Assembly (NCBI GenBank): GCA_002551355.1
Contig: NTHE01000031.1
Span: 1 to 53,203, forward strand
Source of the DNA: Streptomyces sp. man185
GTDB taxonomy: Bacteria > Actinomycetota > Actinomycetes > Streptomycetales > Streptomycetaceae
Reading direction: 5' to 3'
DNA length: 53,203 nt
Shown: positions 8,256-18,071 of the stretch, piece after piece
How the letters are laid out: each line of letters starts with the position of its first letter
Position numbering within the stretch: the first letter of the stretch is position 1
The notes under the pieces: generated by a model
Told to the model about the DNA's origin: nothing
The model's input: the letters and a program-made list of their open reading frames with translations, nothing else
Databases searched by the model: none
Position numbers and translations under genes: made by a program

Positions 8256-10774
8256 TCACTCCTTGCCGTCGGGGGTGGCGGCCGCCGCGGGGGGCCGGCC
8301 GGCGTCGTCGCCCTTGCGGATGGTGCAGTGCAGGGAATCGTCGATCACATCGGCGACGATCGTGTCCCCGGGATCGGCTTCTCCGCCGAGCAGCAGGGAG
8401 GCGACCCGGTTGTCGAGTTCGGTCTGGATCGTGCGGCGCAGCGGACGCGCGCCGAACTCCGGCTGGTAGCCGTGGGCGACCAGGAGCTTCTTCGCCGCCT
8501 CGGTGACCTCCAGGGTCATGCCCTGGGCGTGGACCCGGCGCTTGCTGCGGTCCAGCAGGTGTCCGACGATCTCGGAGAGGTCGTCCTCGGTGAGGCTGTG
8601 GAAGATGATGATGTCGTCGATGCGGTTGAGGAACTCGGGCAGGAACCGCCCCCGCAGGTCCTCCATCAGCTCGTCCTTGAGCTCGGCGGCGTCGCCCTGG
8701 TGGGCGAGGATGCGGTGGGCGCCGATGTTGGACGTCATGATGACGACGCAGTGACGGAAGTCGACGGTGCGGCCCTGTCCGTCCGTGAGGCGGCCGTCGT
8801 CGAGGATCTGGAGCAGCGTGTTGAAGACGTCGGGGTGCGCCTTCTCGACCTCGTCGAACAGGACGACGCTGTAGGGATTGCGCCGCACCTTCTCGGTGAG
8901 CTGGCCGGCCTCGTCGTAGCCGACGTATCCGGGAGGTGCTCCGACGAGCCGGGCGACCGTGTGCTTCTCCTGGAACTCGCTCATGTCGAAGCGGATCATG
9001 CGGTCGTCCTCGCCGAACAGCAGCTCGGCCAGCGTCTTGGCCAGCTCCGTCTTGCCGACGCCGGTGGGGCCGAGGAAGAGGAACGAGCCGACGGGCCGGT
9101 TCGGGTCGCCCATGCCCGCGCGGCTGCGGCGTACGGCTTCGGAGACCGCGGTGACCGCCTCGTCCTGGCCGACGATCCTGGCGTGCATCTCCTCCTCCAG
9201 CTTGAGGAGCTTCTCCTTCTCGCCGGCCGTGAGCCGGGAGACCGGGATGCCGGTGCGGCGGGAGACGATGTCGGCGATGTCGGAGGCCGTGACCGAGACG
9301 ACGCCCTCGCGCCGCTCCTCGATCCCGGCGAGTTCGCCCTCCACCTCGGCGATATGCCGCTTCAGCCCGGACGCCTTCTCGAACTCCTCACCGGCGACTG
9401 CCTCGTCCTTCTCGCGCCGCAGCTTCGCGAGGCGGTCCTCGCGGCTGACGACCTCGGTGGAGCGGTTGGCGCTGCGCAGCCGTACGCGGGCCCCGGCCTG
9501 GTCCATCAGGTCGATGGCCTTGTCGGGCAGGAAGCGGTCGCTGATGTAGCGGTCGGACAGCTCGGCCGCCGCCGTGAGGGCCCCGTCGGCGAAGCGGACC
9601 TGGTGGTGTGCCTCGTAGGCGTCCCGCAGTCCTTCGAGGATCTGTACGGTCTCCTCGACAGTCGGCTCCGGGATCAGGACGGGCTGGAAGCGGCGTTCCA
9701 GGGCGGCGTCCTTCTCGATGTGCTTGCGGTACTCGTCGATCGTCGTCGCGCCCACCACGTGGAGTTCACCGCGGGCGAGAGCGGGCTTGAGCATGTTGCC
9801 CGCGTCCATCGAGCCCTCGCCCGTGGCGCCCGCGCCGACGACCGTGTGGAGTTCGTCGATGAAGAGGATGATCTCCCCTTCGGCCTTCTGCACGTCCTCG
9901 ATGACCTTCTTCAGCCGCTCCTCGAACTGCCCGCGGTACTGGGCTCCGGCGACCATGCCGGACAGGTCCAGGGAGACGACCCGCTTGTCCTTGAGGGTGT
10001 CGGGCACCTCGCCCGAGACGATGCTCTGGGCATGGCGGTCTTGCCGACCCCGGGCTCGCCGATGAGGACGGGGTTGTTCTTGGAGCGCCGCGACAGGATC
10101 TCGATGGTCTGCTCGATCTCGTCGGCCCGCCCGACCACGGGGTCGAGCTTCCCGGCCTTCGCCTCCTCCGTCAGGTCCCGGCCGAACTCGTCCAGAGTCG
10201 TGGCAGGCTGCTTGGGCCCGCCGGGGGCCCCGTCCGCGCCCGCCGCCCGGTCCGTGGCGCCGCGCAGCCGGCCCCTGTCGAGGTCGTCCGACCCCAGGAA
10301 CCGGCCGGCGCCGGAGTCGGCATCGTCGATCAGCGCGCCGAGGATGTGCTCGGGGCCGATGTAGGACACCCCCGCCGCCTGCGAGCGGGCGTAGGCGGCG
10401 GTGAGGGTCCGCTTGGCCGCCGGGGTGAGACCGGGCTCGGCGGACGGTTCGCCGGACTCCCGGGGCAGCACCTCGTCGAGCTGTGCGGCGAGGTCGTCGG
10501 GGTCGACCCCGGCCCGGGACAGCAGCCCGCGCGAGGGCTCGACCTGGGTCGCCGCCCACAGCAGGTGCTCGGTGTCGAGGTCCGCCGTGCCGTCCTCGGC
10601 CGCTTTGCTGGTGGCCCGGCCCAGCAGCTCGTGGGAGGACTCCGTCAGCAGCCGCCCGATCGGTACGCGCTGCATCGCTGGGGGCGACGACGCGGGCGAC
10701 ATGCCGAAGAACCGGTTCAACAGGTCACTGAACGGATCGGACGGACCGGAAGGTGAACCGAACGCCATCGACAT
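8256..10774 (-). pseudogene. Clp ATPase (ClpA/B/C class), frameshifted after the first Walker A
   Basis: This is a two-AAA+ Clp/Hsp100 ATPase with tandem Clp N repeats, Walker A GEPGVGKT, LFIDELHTVVGAGATGEG, a short UVR-like middle region, a second Walker A GPTGVGKTE and a D2-small domain ending in GARPLRR. The N-terminal third (10774 to about 10032) and the rest (about 10031 to 8256) are in different frames. At the switch the expected IVEGL between GVGKTA and AQSIVSGEVP is absent, which fits loss of 13 bp near 10031. As written, translation stops about 100 codons after the lesion. I see no LGF/IGF-type ClpP-binding loop, which suggests a ClpB-like role in the intact ancestor. The start at 10774 was chosen for its GGAG at 5 bases. 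A sequencing error cannot be excluded. Confidence 0.8.
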
Positions 10775-10873
10775 GTCAGCTCCAGGGGCGACGAGGGGGC
10801 TCTCCCACTCAAACGCGATGTCCACCGCCCCGCAAACGGAGCGGCCCCCGACGCCGCCCCGGCCGGAGGCTGC

Positions 10874-12604
10874 CTACTCCGCCATCTCGTACGCCCCCGA
10901 CAGCGCCTCGACGCGCTCCCAGATCCGCGCCGAACGGGCCGCGTCGACGACGGGACGGCGCACCGCGCCGAGCGCCCACTCCTGCTGGTCCCCGGTGGCG
11001 GAGTCCTTGCCGTGCAGCTCGACGGCGTGCGCGGAGAAGTCGCGTACGAGCACGGCGAACAGCTCGTCCAGCAGCTCCTGGTCCAGGCCGGTCAGCCGGG
11101 CCTGCTCCAGGATCAGCTGGCCGTGGACGACGAGGGCGAACAGCTGGCCGACGGCGAGGAGGAGGTCGAGGTCGCGGCTCTGCTCCTCGTCGGGGGCGGC
11201 CGTCTCGACGAAGGTGCACAGAGCGTCGGCCTGCTCGCGGAAGCGGGCGACGTTCGGCACCTCGGCGTACGCGTCGAACGCGGTGCGCCAGTCGTGGAAG
11301 CGTACGGAGCCCAGGCCGCGCGCAGGCCCCTGCTGGAAGAGGAACGCGTCGTCGGCGGCGTCGAGGCGGGTGGGAACGGCCGGGTAGTCGACCGGGTTCA
11401 GCAGGTGGTTCCGCATGAACTTGAGGATCAGCGCGAGGTTCACGTGGACCGTGCCCTCCAGCTTCGGCAGGCCCCGGATCTCGACGGCGGCCTGGGCGAA
11501 GTAGTTGTCCTTCTCGAAGCCCTTGGCGGCGATGACGTCCCACATGAGGTCGATGACCTTCTCGCCCTCCGTGGTCACCTTCATCTTCGTCATCGGGTTG
11601 AAGAGAAGGTAGCGGCGGTCGTCGGGCCCGGCGGAGCGGAAGTAGTCGACGGCGCGGTCGCTGAACAGCTTCATCCCGACGAGCCGGACATAGGCGTCGG
11701 TCAGCTCGCGCCGCACGTGCGGGAAGGCGGTGACGGGGCGGCCGTAGAGGATGCGGTTGCTCGCGTGGGTGACGGCCTCGTACATCGCGTGCTCGCAGAT
11801 GCCGATGGAGGCGGTGCAGAGGTTGAACTTGCCCACGTTGACGGTGTTGAGCGCGGCGTCGAAGGCGGCCCGGCCGGTGTGCAGGATGTCGGCGGGGGCC
11901 ACCGGGTAGTCGTCCAGGTGGAATTCGCTGACGTACTTGGAGGAGTCGACGACGTTCTTCACCAGGTGGTACGCCTCGTGGCGGCTGTCGGCCGCGAAGA
12001 AGACGTAACCGTCGGGGCCCTCGACGTCGGTGCGCCGTCCGAAGACGGAGACGAGACCGGCGGCGTTGCCGTTGCCGATGTAGTACTTGGAGCCGGAGGC
12101 CCGGAAGCCGCCCGCACCGTCGCTGTCCGGCGTCAGCAGCATGTCGGTGGAGTAGATGTCCGCGCCGTGCGTCTTCTCGGAGAGGCCGAAGGCGAACACC
12201 TCCCCCTGGGAGAGGAGTTCGGCCGCCCGCTCACGGGCGGCGGCGTTGTCGCTCTGCCAGACCGGGCCGAGGCCGAGGATGGTCACCTGCCACGCGTACC
12301 AGTAGTCGAGGCCGTAGAACCCGAAGATCTCGTTGAGGGCGGCGATCCGGGCGGTGTCCCAGCGCTGGTCCTCGTTCCCGGCGGCGGAGGCCGGGGTGAG
12401 GAAGGTGGCGAACAGGCCCTCCTTGGCGGAGAAGGCGAGGAAGTCGGCCAGCCAGGCGCGGGAGCGGTAGTCCTCGATCAGCCGGCGCTTGCCGCGCTCC
12501 TCGAACCAGTCGACGGTGGCGCGCAGCAGCCTGCGGGTCTCCGGGTCGAAGTGCTGGGGGTCGTAGGTGCGCGGGTTGAACAGCAGGGGCGCGGACGCGG
12601 CCAT
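10874..12604 (-). CDS. Acyl-CoA dehydrogenase/oxidase family flavoprotein
   Basis: A 576-aa acyl-CoA dehydrogenase-like flavoenzyme with an N-terminal helical domain, a FAD/substrate core (FGLSEKTHGADIYSTDMLL, then SGSKYYIGNGNAAGLVSVFG) and a long helical C-terminus. It is longer than classical 380-aa acyl-CoA dehydrogenases and resembles the larger FadE/acyl-CoA oxidase-type members. It should oxidise an acyl-CoA thioester in the cytosol. GGAAGG lies 8 bases upstream of the ATG. It sits 65 bp downstream of a padR gene on the same strand and is almost certainly co-transcribed with it, so the PadR operator probably controls it. Confidence 0.85.
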   Translation of the reverse strand: MAASAPLLFNPRTYDPQHFDPETRRLLRATVDWFEERGKRRLIEDYRSRAWLADFLAFSAKEGLFATFLTPASAAGNEDQRWDTARIAALNEIFGFYGLDYWYAWQVTILGLGPVWQSDNAAARERAAELLSQGEVFAFGLSEKTHGADIYSTDMLLTPDSDGAGGFRASGSKYYIGNGNAAGLVSVFGRRTDVEGPDGYVFFAADSRHEAYHLVKNVVDSSKYVSEFHLDDYPVAPADILHTGRAAFDAALNTVNVGKFNLCTASIGICEHAMYEAVTHASNRILYGRPVTAFPHVRRELTDAYVRLVGMKLFSDRAVDYFRSAGPDDRRYLLFNPMTKMKVTTEGEKVIDLMWDVIAAKGFEKDNYFAQAAVEIRGLPKLEGTVHVNLALILKFMRNHLLNPVDYPAVPTRLDAADDAFLFQQGPARGLGSVRFHDWRTAFDAYAEVPNVARFREQADALCTFVETAAPDEEQSRDLDLLLAVGQLFALVVHGQLILEQARLTGLDQELLDELFAVLVRDFSAHAVELHGKDSATGDQQEWALGAVRRPVVDAARSARIWERVEALSGAYEMAE

Positions 12605-12669
12605 GGCGGTTGCCTTCCGGGAGGGGTGAGGGTGGTGGTGGTTAGGGAGCCGGCGGCCCGGGGCGCCGT

Positions 12670-13236
12670 TCAGACGCCCGGGCCCGGTGCCGCGAGCCGG
12701 TGGAGCGTGGCGAGTACGTCGTCGAGCCAGGCGATGGTCATGCGCTCGAACGCGATGCCGCCACGCAGGACGACGTGCTGGAGCTCCTGGCCCGCGTCCG
12801 GCGGCGCGGGGGCGTCGGGCCCGGTGAAGTCGCGCAGCTCCCCGGCGAGGTAGTGCGCGAGCCGGTCCCGGTGCACCTGGTGGTGCCGCTCGACCTCGCG
12901 GATCAGGGCAGCCGGGTCGTCGAAGGCCGCGCCCCGGATCTTCACGGCGAGGTCGTGCCTCAGGCTCTCCGGCTCGATCGGCTTGTGCAGCCACTCGGCG
13001 AGGGCCGAGCGGCCGGGCCCGGTGACGGAGTACTCCTTCTTGTCCGGCCGGCCCTGCTGCTCCACCTCGCGGACGAGGAGCAGGCCGTCGGTGACCATGC
13101 GGCCCAGCACGCGGTAGATCTGCTGGTGGGTGGCGGTCCAGAAGTATCCGATGGACCGCTCGAACCGCCGGGCCAGCTCGTAGCCGGAGCCGGGCCGCTC
13201 CAGCAGGGAGACGAGGATCGCGTGGTCGAGGGCCAT
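12670..13236 (-). CDS. PadR-family transcriptional regulator
   Basis: A 188-aa protein with an N-terminal PadR winged helix (DHAILVSLLERPGSGYELAR, then THQQIYRVLGRMVTDGLL) and a helical C-terminal dimerisation domain. PadR regulators are usually repressors released by a small ligand. The gene leads an operon with an acyl-CoA dehydrogenase, and a perfect inverted repeat overlaps its 5' leader, so it most likely represses itself and the dehydrogenase. The ATG at 13236 has AGGA seven bases upstream. The natural inducer may be a fatty-acyl or xenobiotic compound; this is inference. Confidence 0.9.
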   Translation of the reverse strand: MALDHAILVSLLERPGSGYELARRFERSIGYFWTATHQQIYRVLGRMVTDGLLLVREVEQQGRPDKKEYSVTGPGRSALAEWLHKPIEPESLRHDLAVKIRGAAFDDPAALIREVERHHQVHRDRLAHYLAGELRDFTGPDAPAPPDAGQELQHVVLRGGIAFERMTIAWLDDVLATLHRLAAPGPGV

Positions 13237-13247
13237 ACCGCGATCCT

Positions 13248-13269
13248 TCTATGCAACGAGTTGCATAGA
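13248..13269. promoter_or_regulatory. Palindromic PadR operator
   Basis: Perfect 10-bp arms, TCTATGCAAC and GTTGCATAGA, are separated by two bases and begin 12 bp upstream of the padR start, next to its AGGA site. An ATGCAAC/GTTGCAT core is typical of PadR-family boxes. Its position would block the promoter or early elongation of padR and the dehydrogenase. Confidence 0.7.
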
Positions 13270-13298
13270 CAAGTCATGGCGGCCCGGTGAGACACGGC

Positions 13299-14609
13299 TC
13301 ACCCGGGCTCGGGGGCCGTTTCCGTACGGGAGCCCGCGTCAGGACGCCTGCGCGCCGAGCGTCGGTCGAGGTAGGAGGTCACCGGGGACGCCGCGACCCC
13401 GTGGACCACCACGGAGATCAGGACGGCGAAGACGACGACCGCCCACATCTCCCGCTCGTACGCCCCGAATTCGCCCTCTCCGCAGGCGTAGGCGAGATAG
13501 AAGAGCGAGCCGATGCCCCGGATCCCGAAGAAAGCGGTGGCCGCGCGCTCGTTCGGGCGGCCCGGGCCCCGCAGCTGGGCGAGCCAGCCGGAGGCCGGAC
13601 GGATGAGGAGGTGCAGAAGCACACCGACCGCCGCACCCCTCCAGGTGAGCGCGGCCAGACCGCCCGAGGCCAGGAAAGCGCCCACGCCGAAGAGGAGCAG
13701 GGCCATCAGGAGGCGTTCGATCTGCTCCACGAAGGCGTGCATCACCCGGTGGTAGCCGTGACTGTGCTCCGACCTGCGCAGGGCGCACGCGGTGGCGAAG
13801 ACCGCGAGGAAACCGTAGCCGTGCAGGGCCTCGGTGACGCCGTAGGACAGGAAGGTCGCCGCCAGAGCCACGAACCCCTCGCCCTGTTCGGCGAGCCGCA
13901 GCGACCTGGCGCGGGACCGGAAGAGCACCCGGCCCAGCAGGAGGCCGATGCCGAGGCCCACCGCCACGCCCACGGTGATCCGGACCAGCACGTCGCTCCA
14001 GGCCCAGTGCGCCAGCCAGCCCCCGGTCCAGCTCTCCCCGGCGGCGGCCAGGGCCAGGGCCGCGAGGACGAACGGGAAGGCGAGGCCGTCGTTGAGTCCG
14101 GCCTCGCTCGTCAGGGCGAAGCGGACCTCGTCCTCGTCCTCCTTCTCGGCGGACGGCTCCCCCACGCGCACCTCGGAGGCGAGCACGGGGTCCGTAGGCG
14201 CGAGAACCGCGGCCACCAGGAGCGCCACGGACACCGGCCAGCCGAGCAGCGCCCAGGCGGCGAGCGCCGTCGCCCCGATGGTCAGCGGCATCGCCAGCCC
14301 GAGGAGCCGCCAGGTAGCGGCCCAGGAGCGCCACCCGAAGGGGCGGTTGATGGCCAGGCCCGCTCCCATCAGCGAGACGATCACGCAGAGCTCGGTGAGG
14401 TGGTGGACCCAGACGCGGTCGGCGACCGGGTCGAACGCCGGCAGCGGCAGCGGTGTCAGGTAGAGGACCACTCCGGCGGCGAGGAAGACGATCGGCACGG
14501 ACACCGGCAGCCGGGAGAGCAGCCGGGGCAGAACCGCGGCGAGGAAAGCTCCGATGCCGAGGCATCCGTACACCGCACCCTCGGTGGTGATCTGCACGTC
14601 CGCGCTCAT
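13299..14609 (-). CDS. CPA1-type Na+(K+)/H+ antiporter
   Basis: A 436-aa polytopic membrane protein with about twelve hydrophobic helices. The antiporter core is recognisable: LAPTDPVLASEV followed by LTSEAGLNDGLAFPFV, the usual TDP and ND elements that carry cation and proton ligands. The C-terminus is short, without a TrkA-type domain. It should exchange monovalent cations for protons at the cell membrane. The gene starts 16 bp after the CocE-like hydrolase gene and is the third member of that operon, so it probably shares the stress-type promoter at 18072-18095. Confidence 0.88.
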   Translation of the reverse strand: MSADVQITTEGAVYGCLGIGAFLAAVLPRLLSRLPVSVPIVFLAAGVVLYLTPLPLPAFDPVADRVWVHHLTELCVIVSLMGAGLAINRPFGWRSWAATWRLLGLAMPLTIGATALAAWALLGWPVSVALLVAAVLAPTDPVLASEVRVGEPSAEKEDEDEVRFALTSEAGLNDGLAFPFVLAALALAAAGESWTGGWLAHWAWSDVLVRITVGVAVGLGIGLLLGRVLFRSRARSLRLAEQGEGFVALAATFLSYGVTEALHGYGFLAVFATACALRRSEHSHGYHRVMHAFVEQIERLLMALLLFGVGAFLASGGLAALTWRGAAVGVLLHLLIRPASGWLAQLRGPGRPNERAATAFFGIRGIGSLFYLAYACGEGEFGAYEREMWAVVVFAVLISVVVHGVAASPVTSYLDRRSARRRPDAGSRTETAPEPG

Positions 14610-14625
14610 CCTCCGTGTCGGGTCA

Positions 14626-16659
14626 TCAGGCCAGGTCCCGGGGAACGGTCTCGTTCCAGGTCCGGGAGAAGACCCGGCGGCCGTCTTCGAAACCGTCCAG
14701 CGTGGCGTCGACGGTGAACGCGTCCGCGTTCGACGTCAGTACGGTGCTCGTCTCGACCCGGACGTCCCAGCCGGGCCTGGAGAACCGCATGGTCCACGCG
14801 GACCGGCCGGTCAGGGAGGAGAAGTCGTCGGCCACGGAGGTGTACTTCTCGCAGGCCCGCAGCCCCACCTCGATGCCGTTCTCCTCGTAGCGCTGCATCC
14901 CCCGGTCCTTCACGATGTCGAGGGCCGAGTGGTAGTCCACCAGGCTCCTGGAGACGTTCCAGGCCTGCTCGGGCTCGGTCAGCCGGGTGACGGGCGGCGG
15001 TCGGCAGCCCTCCGGTTCCCCGAAGTCCGCCTGGGGCATGCCGTCCGGCTCCTCGGTGGGGCGCACGGGCAGCGTCAGCGCGCCGCCGTCCTCGTGGACG
15101 GTGAGCAGGACGGGTTCCGGAGCCGGCCACACCAGGGGCCAGTACGAGGTCGAGAGGGAGAGCCGGACGCGGTGGCCGGGCGGGAACGCCTGCGCGACCC
15201 CGTTCAGCGGTACGCGCACGTGACAGCGCCGACCGGGCTCCAGCGGCTGCGGGTGCTCGTCGCTCTCCCGGTGGGTCAGGTTCAGGACGCCGTACGTCAC
15301 CCGGGTGGCGCGGCCGTCCGGTGCGACGTCGGAGATCCTGGCGGTGACCTGCGCGACCGGAGCAGAGGCCGACACCTCCAGGTCGACGGAGGGCGACCCG
15401 AGGATCTCCAGCCGCTCGGCGAGCGGTTCGGTCTCGAAGACCAGGGAGCCGCCGTCCTCCTCGCGCTGGTCGTAGGGCAGGTCGGGCGGAGCGTTGTACG
15501 AGGCCCACTTGCCGGCGAACTGGCCCACGGAGAGCGGTGAGCGGACCGTACGGGTACGGGCGCGCGGAGCGGGCTCCTCGTCGTCCGACGTCACGATGAC
15601 GGAGCCCCGCAGCGGGTGCACCACTTCCTTGATCTGCGGCGAGGGCCAGGAGGGTTCGGCGACCCAGCGGCCGGGACGCTCCTCGTAGGACGTGGACGGC
15701 GGAACGCTCTCCTGCATCCAGGTGCGGAGCATGGGCCCGTCCATCACCCCGTTGTCGACGCCCTTGAGCCAGTGGTCCCACCACTTGACGACCTCCTGGA
15801 GGTAGCCGATGGCCGGGCCGGGCTCGCCGAGGTGCGGCAGCTTGTGGGACCAGGGGCCGATCAGTCCCCTGCGGGGTACGTCCACGTTGGCCAGGAGCCG
15901 GGTGACGGCGTTGGAGTAGCCGTCCGCCCAGCCGCTGGAGGCGAGGACGGGGCAGCGCAGCCGCGCGTAGTCCTCGTTGAGCGAAGCGTGCTGCCAGTAG
16001 GCGTCGCGGCGCGGGTGGCGGAGCCATTCCAGGACCCAGGGCCGGGCGGCTTCCAGCCGTTCCCACCACATGTCGCGCCACCGCTCCCCCACCACTTCGG
16101 GGTCGGGCGGGCAGGTGGCGTACGCGAACATCGTGCCGGCCTCGGCGAGGTTGTCGGAGAGCATGGCGCCTCCGAGGTAGTGCATGTCGTCCGCGTACCG
16201 GTTGTCGGTGAACGAGGCGATGACGATGGCCTTGAGGCTCTCGGGCTGCCGGGCCGCCGTCTGGAGCGCGGCGAAGCCGCCCCAGGAGATGCCCATCATG
16301 CCGGTGTTCCCGTCGCACCAGGGCTGCGCGGCGACCCAGGCCAGCACGTCTTCGGCGTCGCGCTGCTCCTGGTCCAGGTACTCGTCCAGGAGGACGCCCT
16401 CGGACTCCCCCGTCCCCCGCAGGTCCACCCGCACGCAGGCGTAGCCGTGGCCCGCGATGTACGGGTGGTGGATGGCGTCGCGGGTCGAGGTGAGGTCGTT
16501 CTTGCGGTAGGGGATGCACTCCACGACCGCGGGGACCGGGTCCCCGTCGGACGAGGTGGGCCGCCAGATCCTGGCCGAGAGGCGCACCCCGTCCGCCATG
16601 GTGATGGTGACGTGGTCCTCTTGCCGGGTCTCGTACGGGAGGTGCTCGACGAATCGCAT
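14626..16659 (-). CDS. CocE/NonD-family alpha/beta hydrolase (X-Pro dipeptidyl-peptidase-like)
   Basis: A 677-aa hydrolase with an alpha/beta fold (DLRGTGES at 79-86, nucleophile elbow GISWGG with Ser125), a helical cap, and a C-terminal jelly-roll typical of X-Pro dipeptidyl peptidases and cocaine esterase. There is no signal peptide, so it should act in the cytosol on an ester or N-acyl/peptide bond. The frame stays open for about 1,400 bases upstream but overlaps the ATP-grasp gene there; family alignment puts the start at ATG 16659. An AGGAAGGA site is rather far away (13 bases). It lies 56 bp after an ATP-grasp ligase gene. A ligase next to a hydrolase suggests one makes and the other breaks the same kind of amide or ester. 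Confidence 0.85.
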   Translation of the reverse strand: MRFVEHLPYETRQEDHVTITMADGVRLSARIWRPTSSDGDPVPAVVECIPYRKNDLTSTRDAIHHPYIAGHGYACVRVDLRGTGESEGVLLDEYLDQEQRDAEDVLAWVAAQPWCDGNTGMMGISWGGFAALQTAARQPESLKAIVIASFTDNRYADDMHYLGGAMLSDNLAEAGTMFAYATCPPDPEVVGERWRDMWWERLEAARPWVLEWLRHPRRDAYWQHASLNEDYARLRCPVLASSGWADGYSNAVTRLLANVDVPRRGLIGPWSHKLPHLGEPGPAIGYLQEVVKWWDHWLKGVDNGVMDGPMLRTWMQESVPPSTSYEERPGRWVAEPSWPSPQIKEVVHPLRGSVIVTSDDEEPAPRARTRTVRSPLSVGQFAGKWASYNAPPDLPYDQREEDGGSLVFETEPLAERLEILGSPSVDLEVSASAPVAQVTARISDVAPDGRATRVTYGVLNLTHRESDEHPQPLEPGRRCHVRVPLNGVAQAFPPGHRVRLSLSTSYWPLVWPAPEPVLLTVHEDGGALTLPVRPTEEPDGMPQADFGEPEGCRPPPVTRLTEPEQAWNVSRSLVDYHSALDIVKDRGMQRYEENGIEVGLRACEKYTSVADDFSSLTGRSAWTMRFSRPGWDVRVETSTVLTSNADAFTVDATLDGFEDGRRVFSRTWNETVPRDLA

Positions 16660-16715
16660 ACGGGTGGCTCGGTCCTTCCTGACGTCGGGTCCGGTGGGGG
16701 CGGGTACCCGGGGCA

Positions 16716-18032
16716 TCACGAAGAATTCCGGCCGCGCCCGCCCGGTTCCGTCTCGTCGAAGCTCAGGCCGAGGGCGGCGACGCAGGCGTCGAACTTGCGG
16801 CGCAGGTCGTCCTCGTCGTCGCCGCCGGTGAAGATGTGGGCGAGTTCGTAGCTGTAGCTGTCCTGGCCCTTGACCGAGGAGAGCCGCTGGCCTTCGGAGG
16901 GGACCATGTCGATGCGGACGCCCGGGATGTCCCGTTCGATGGCGGCGATGTCCTCGGCGGTCGGCACCTGGTGCACGCGTCCCTCGCCGAACCAGCGGTA
17001 GTACCACTTGGCGGCCACCCGGTAGCGGCCGCCGCCCGGCGGCAGGGCCGGGTCGCCGCCCAGGGCGAGCCGGAACATCCGGTGGTGGTTGGGCACGCCG
17101 TCGACGAAGTCGAACATCTCCGCGTGCGACTGGGAGTGCCGGGGGTTGATCTCCAGCAGGCTGATGTCGGCGGTCTTCGGGTCGTAGAAGAACTCGATGC
17201 TGAAGGTCGCCGAGTCCATGCCTATCTGCCGCATGGTGCGTTCGCTGACCTCGTGGAGCCGCTGGATCACCGGTGCCGGGAGGGTGCTCGGATACTGGTG
17301 GCGCAGGAAGGACGAGGAGTCGGGGTAGTTGATCGAGTCGAGCACGCCGTAGACGGTGACCTGGCCCTGGTGGACGTATCCCTCGACAGCCACCTGGATA
17401 CCCGTCATCGCCTCTTCGGCCAGACAGACCTGGCCTCCGACCCCCGCCATCTCCGGCGGGAGTTCCAGAAGATCGAGTATCGCCTCGAAGGGCTTCCCGA
17501 CCCGGGCTATGCCCTCGCGTATCTCCGCGACCGCCGTACGGAATTCGTCCATGTCCGAGACGCCGAAGGCCAGCTCGGAGGAGTAGGCCAGGGCGGGCTT
17601 CAGCCACATGGGGAAGCTCATCCCCTCCGGCGGCTGCGGATCGTCGCACTCCAGATCCACCATGCCGAAGCGGGGGTGTTCGTCGATGACCTTCCGCTGT
17701 TCCAGCCGGCTCCAGTACTTGTGCTCGCACTTGACGACGGATTCGAGGCTGGTGCTGGTCGTCCCGTATTCCTTGCTCAGGAGGGGGACGAGGGTGCTCA
17801 CCGGGAAGTCCCAGTAACCGACGATCGCGTCGATGTCGCCCTCGTGCGCGTCGAGCACGGCGCGTGCGCGAGTGAGCAGTTCGTCGACGGTGGTCGCGTC
17901 CTCCTGCAGCTCCTTGATGCTGAGCAGGGGGTGGAGGCGGTGGTGGCGGGCGTCCGGGACGGCCTCCAGCGTTCGCAGGTTCGCCTCGTCCAGTCCAATG
18001 ATGAAGATGTTCTTTCGCTGGTCTCGGGACAC
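16716..18032 (-). CDS. ATP-grasp ligase
   Basis: A 438-aa ATP-grasp enzyme. The N-terminal pre-ATP-grasp fold begins NIFIIGLDEANLRTLEAVP. Lys145 lies in the MWLKPA strand, and the metal-binding pair is seen as FSIEFF (Glu280) and LEINPR (Glu294, Asn296, Arg298). The family joins a carboxylate to an amine or thiol through an acyl phosphate. There is no biotin domain nearby, so a carboxylase role is unlikely despite a usual database label. The GTG start has AGAAGGA directly upstream. First gene of an operon with a CocE-like hydrolase and a cation antiporter, behind a SigB-type promoter match. The substrate is unknown. Confidence 0.85.
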   Translation of the reverse strand: MSRDQRKNIFIIGLDEANLRTLEAVPDARHHRLHPLLSIKELQEDATTVDELLTRARAVLDAHEGDIDAIVGYWDFPVSTLVPLLSKEYGTTSTSLESVVKCEHKYWSRLEQRKVIDEHPRFGMVDLECDDPQPPEGMSFPMWLKPALAYSSELAFGVSDMDEFRTAVAEIREGIARVGKPFEAILDLLELPPEMAGVGGQVCLAEEAMTGIQVAVEGYVHQGQVTVYGVLDSINYPDSSSFLRHQYPSTLPAPVIQRLHEVSERTMRQIGMDSATFSIEFFYDPKTADISLLEINPRHSQSHAEMFDFVDGVPNHHRMFRLALGGDPALPPGGGRYRVAAKWYYRWFGEGRVHQVPTAEDIAAIERDIPGVRIDMVPSEGQRLSSVKGQDSYSYELAHIFTGGDDEDDLRRKFDACVAALGLSFDETEPGGRGRNSS

Positions 18033-18071
18033 GGGTCCTTCTTTCGGTTCGGTCGGCAGGACTTGCGCCGA

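Noticed and set aside
8328..10364. A 678-codon plus-strand frame antisense to the Clp gene
   Set aside because: It mirrors the conserved Clp codons and has no domain; antisense frames of this length are common at this GC content.
16716..18032. Biotin carboxylase/acetyl-CoA carboxylase subunit
   Set aside because: Only the ATP-grasp fold is shared. There is no biotin carboxyl carrier or carboxyltransferase gene nearby.
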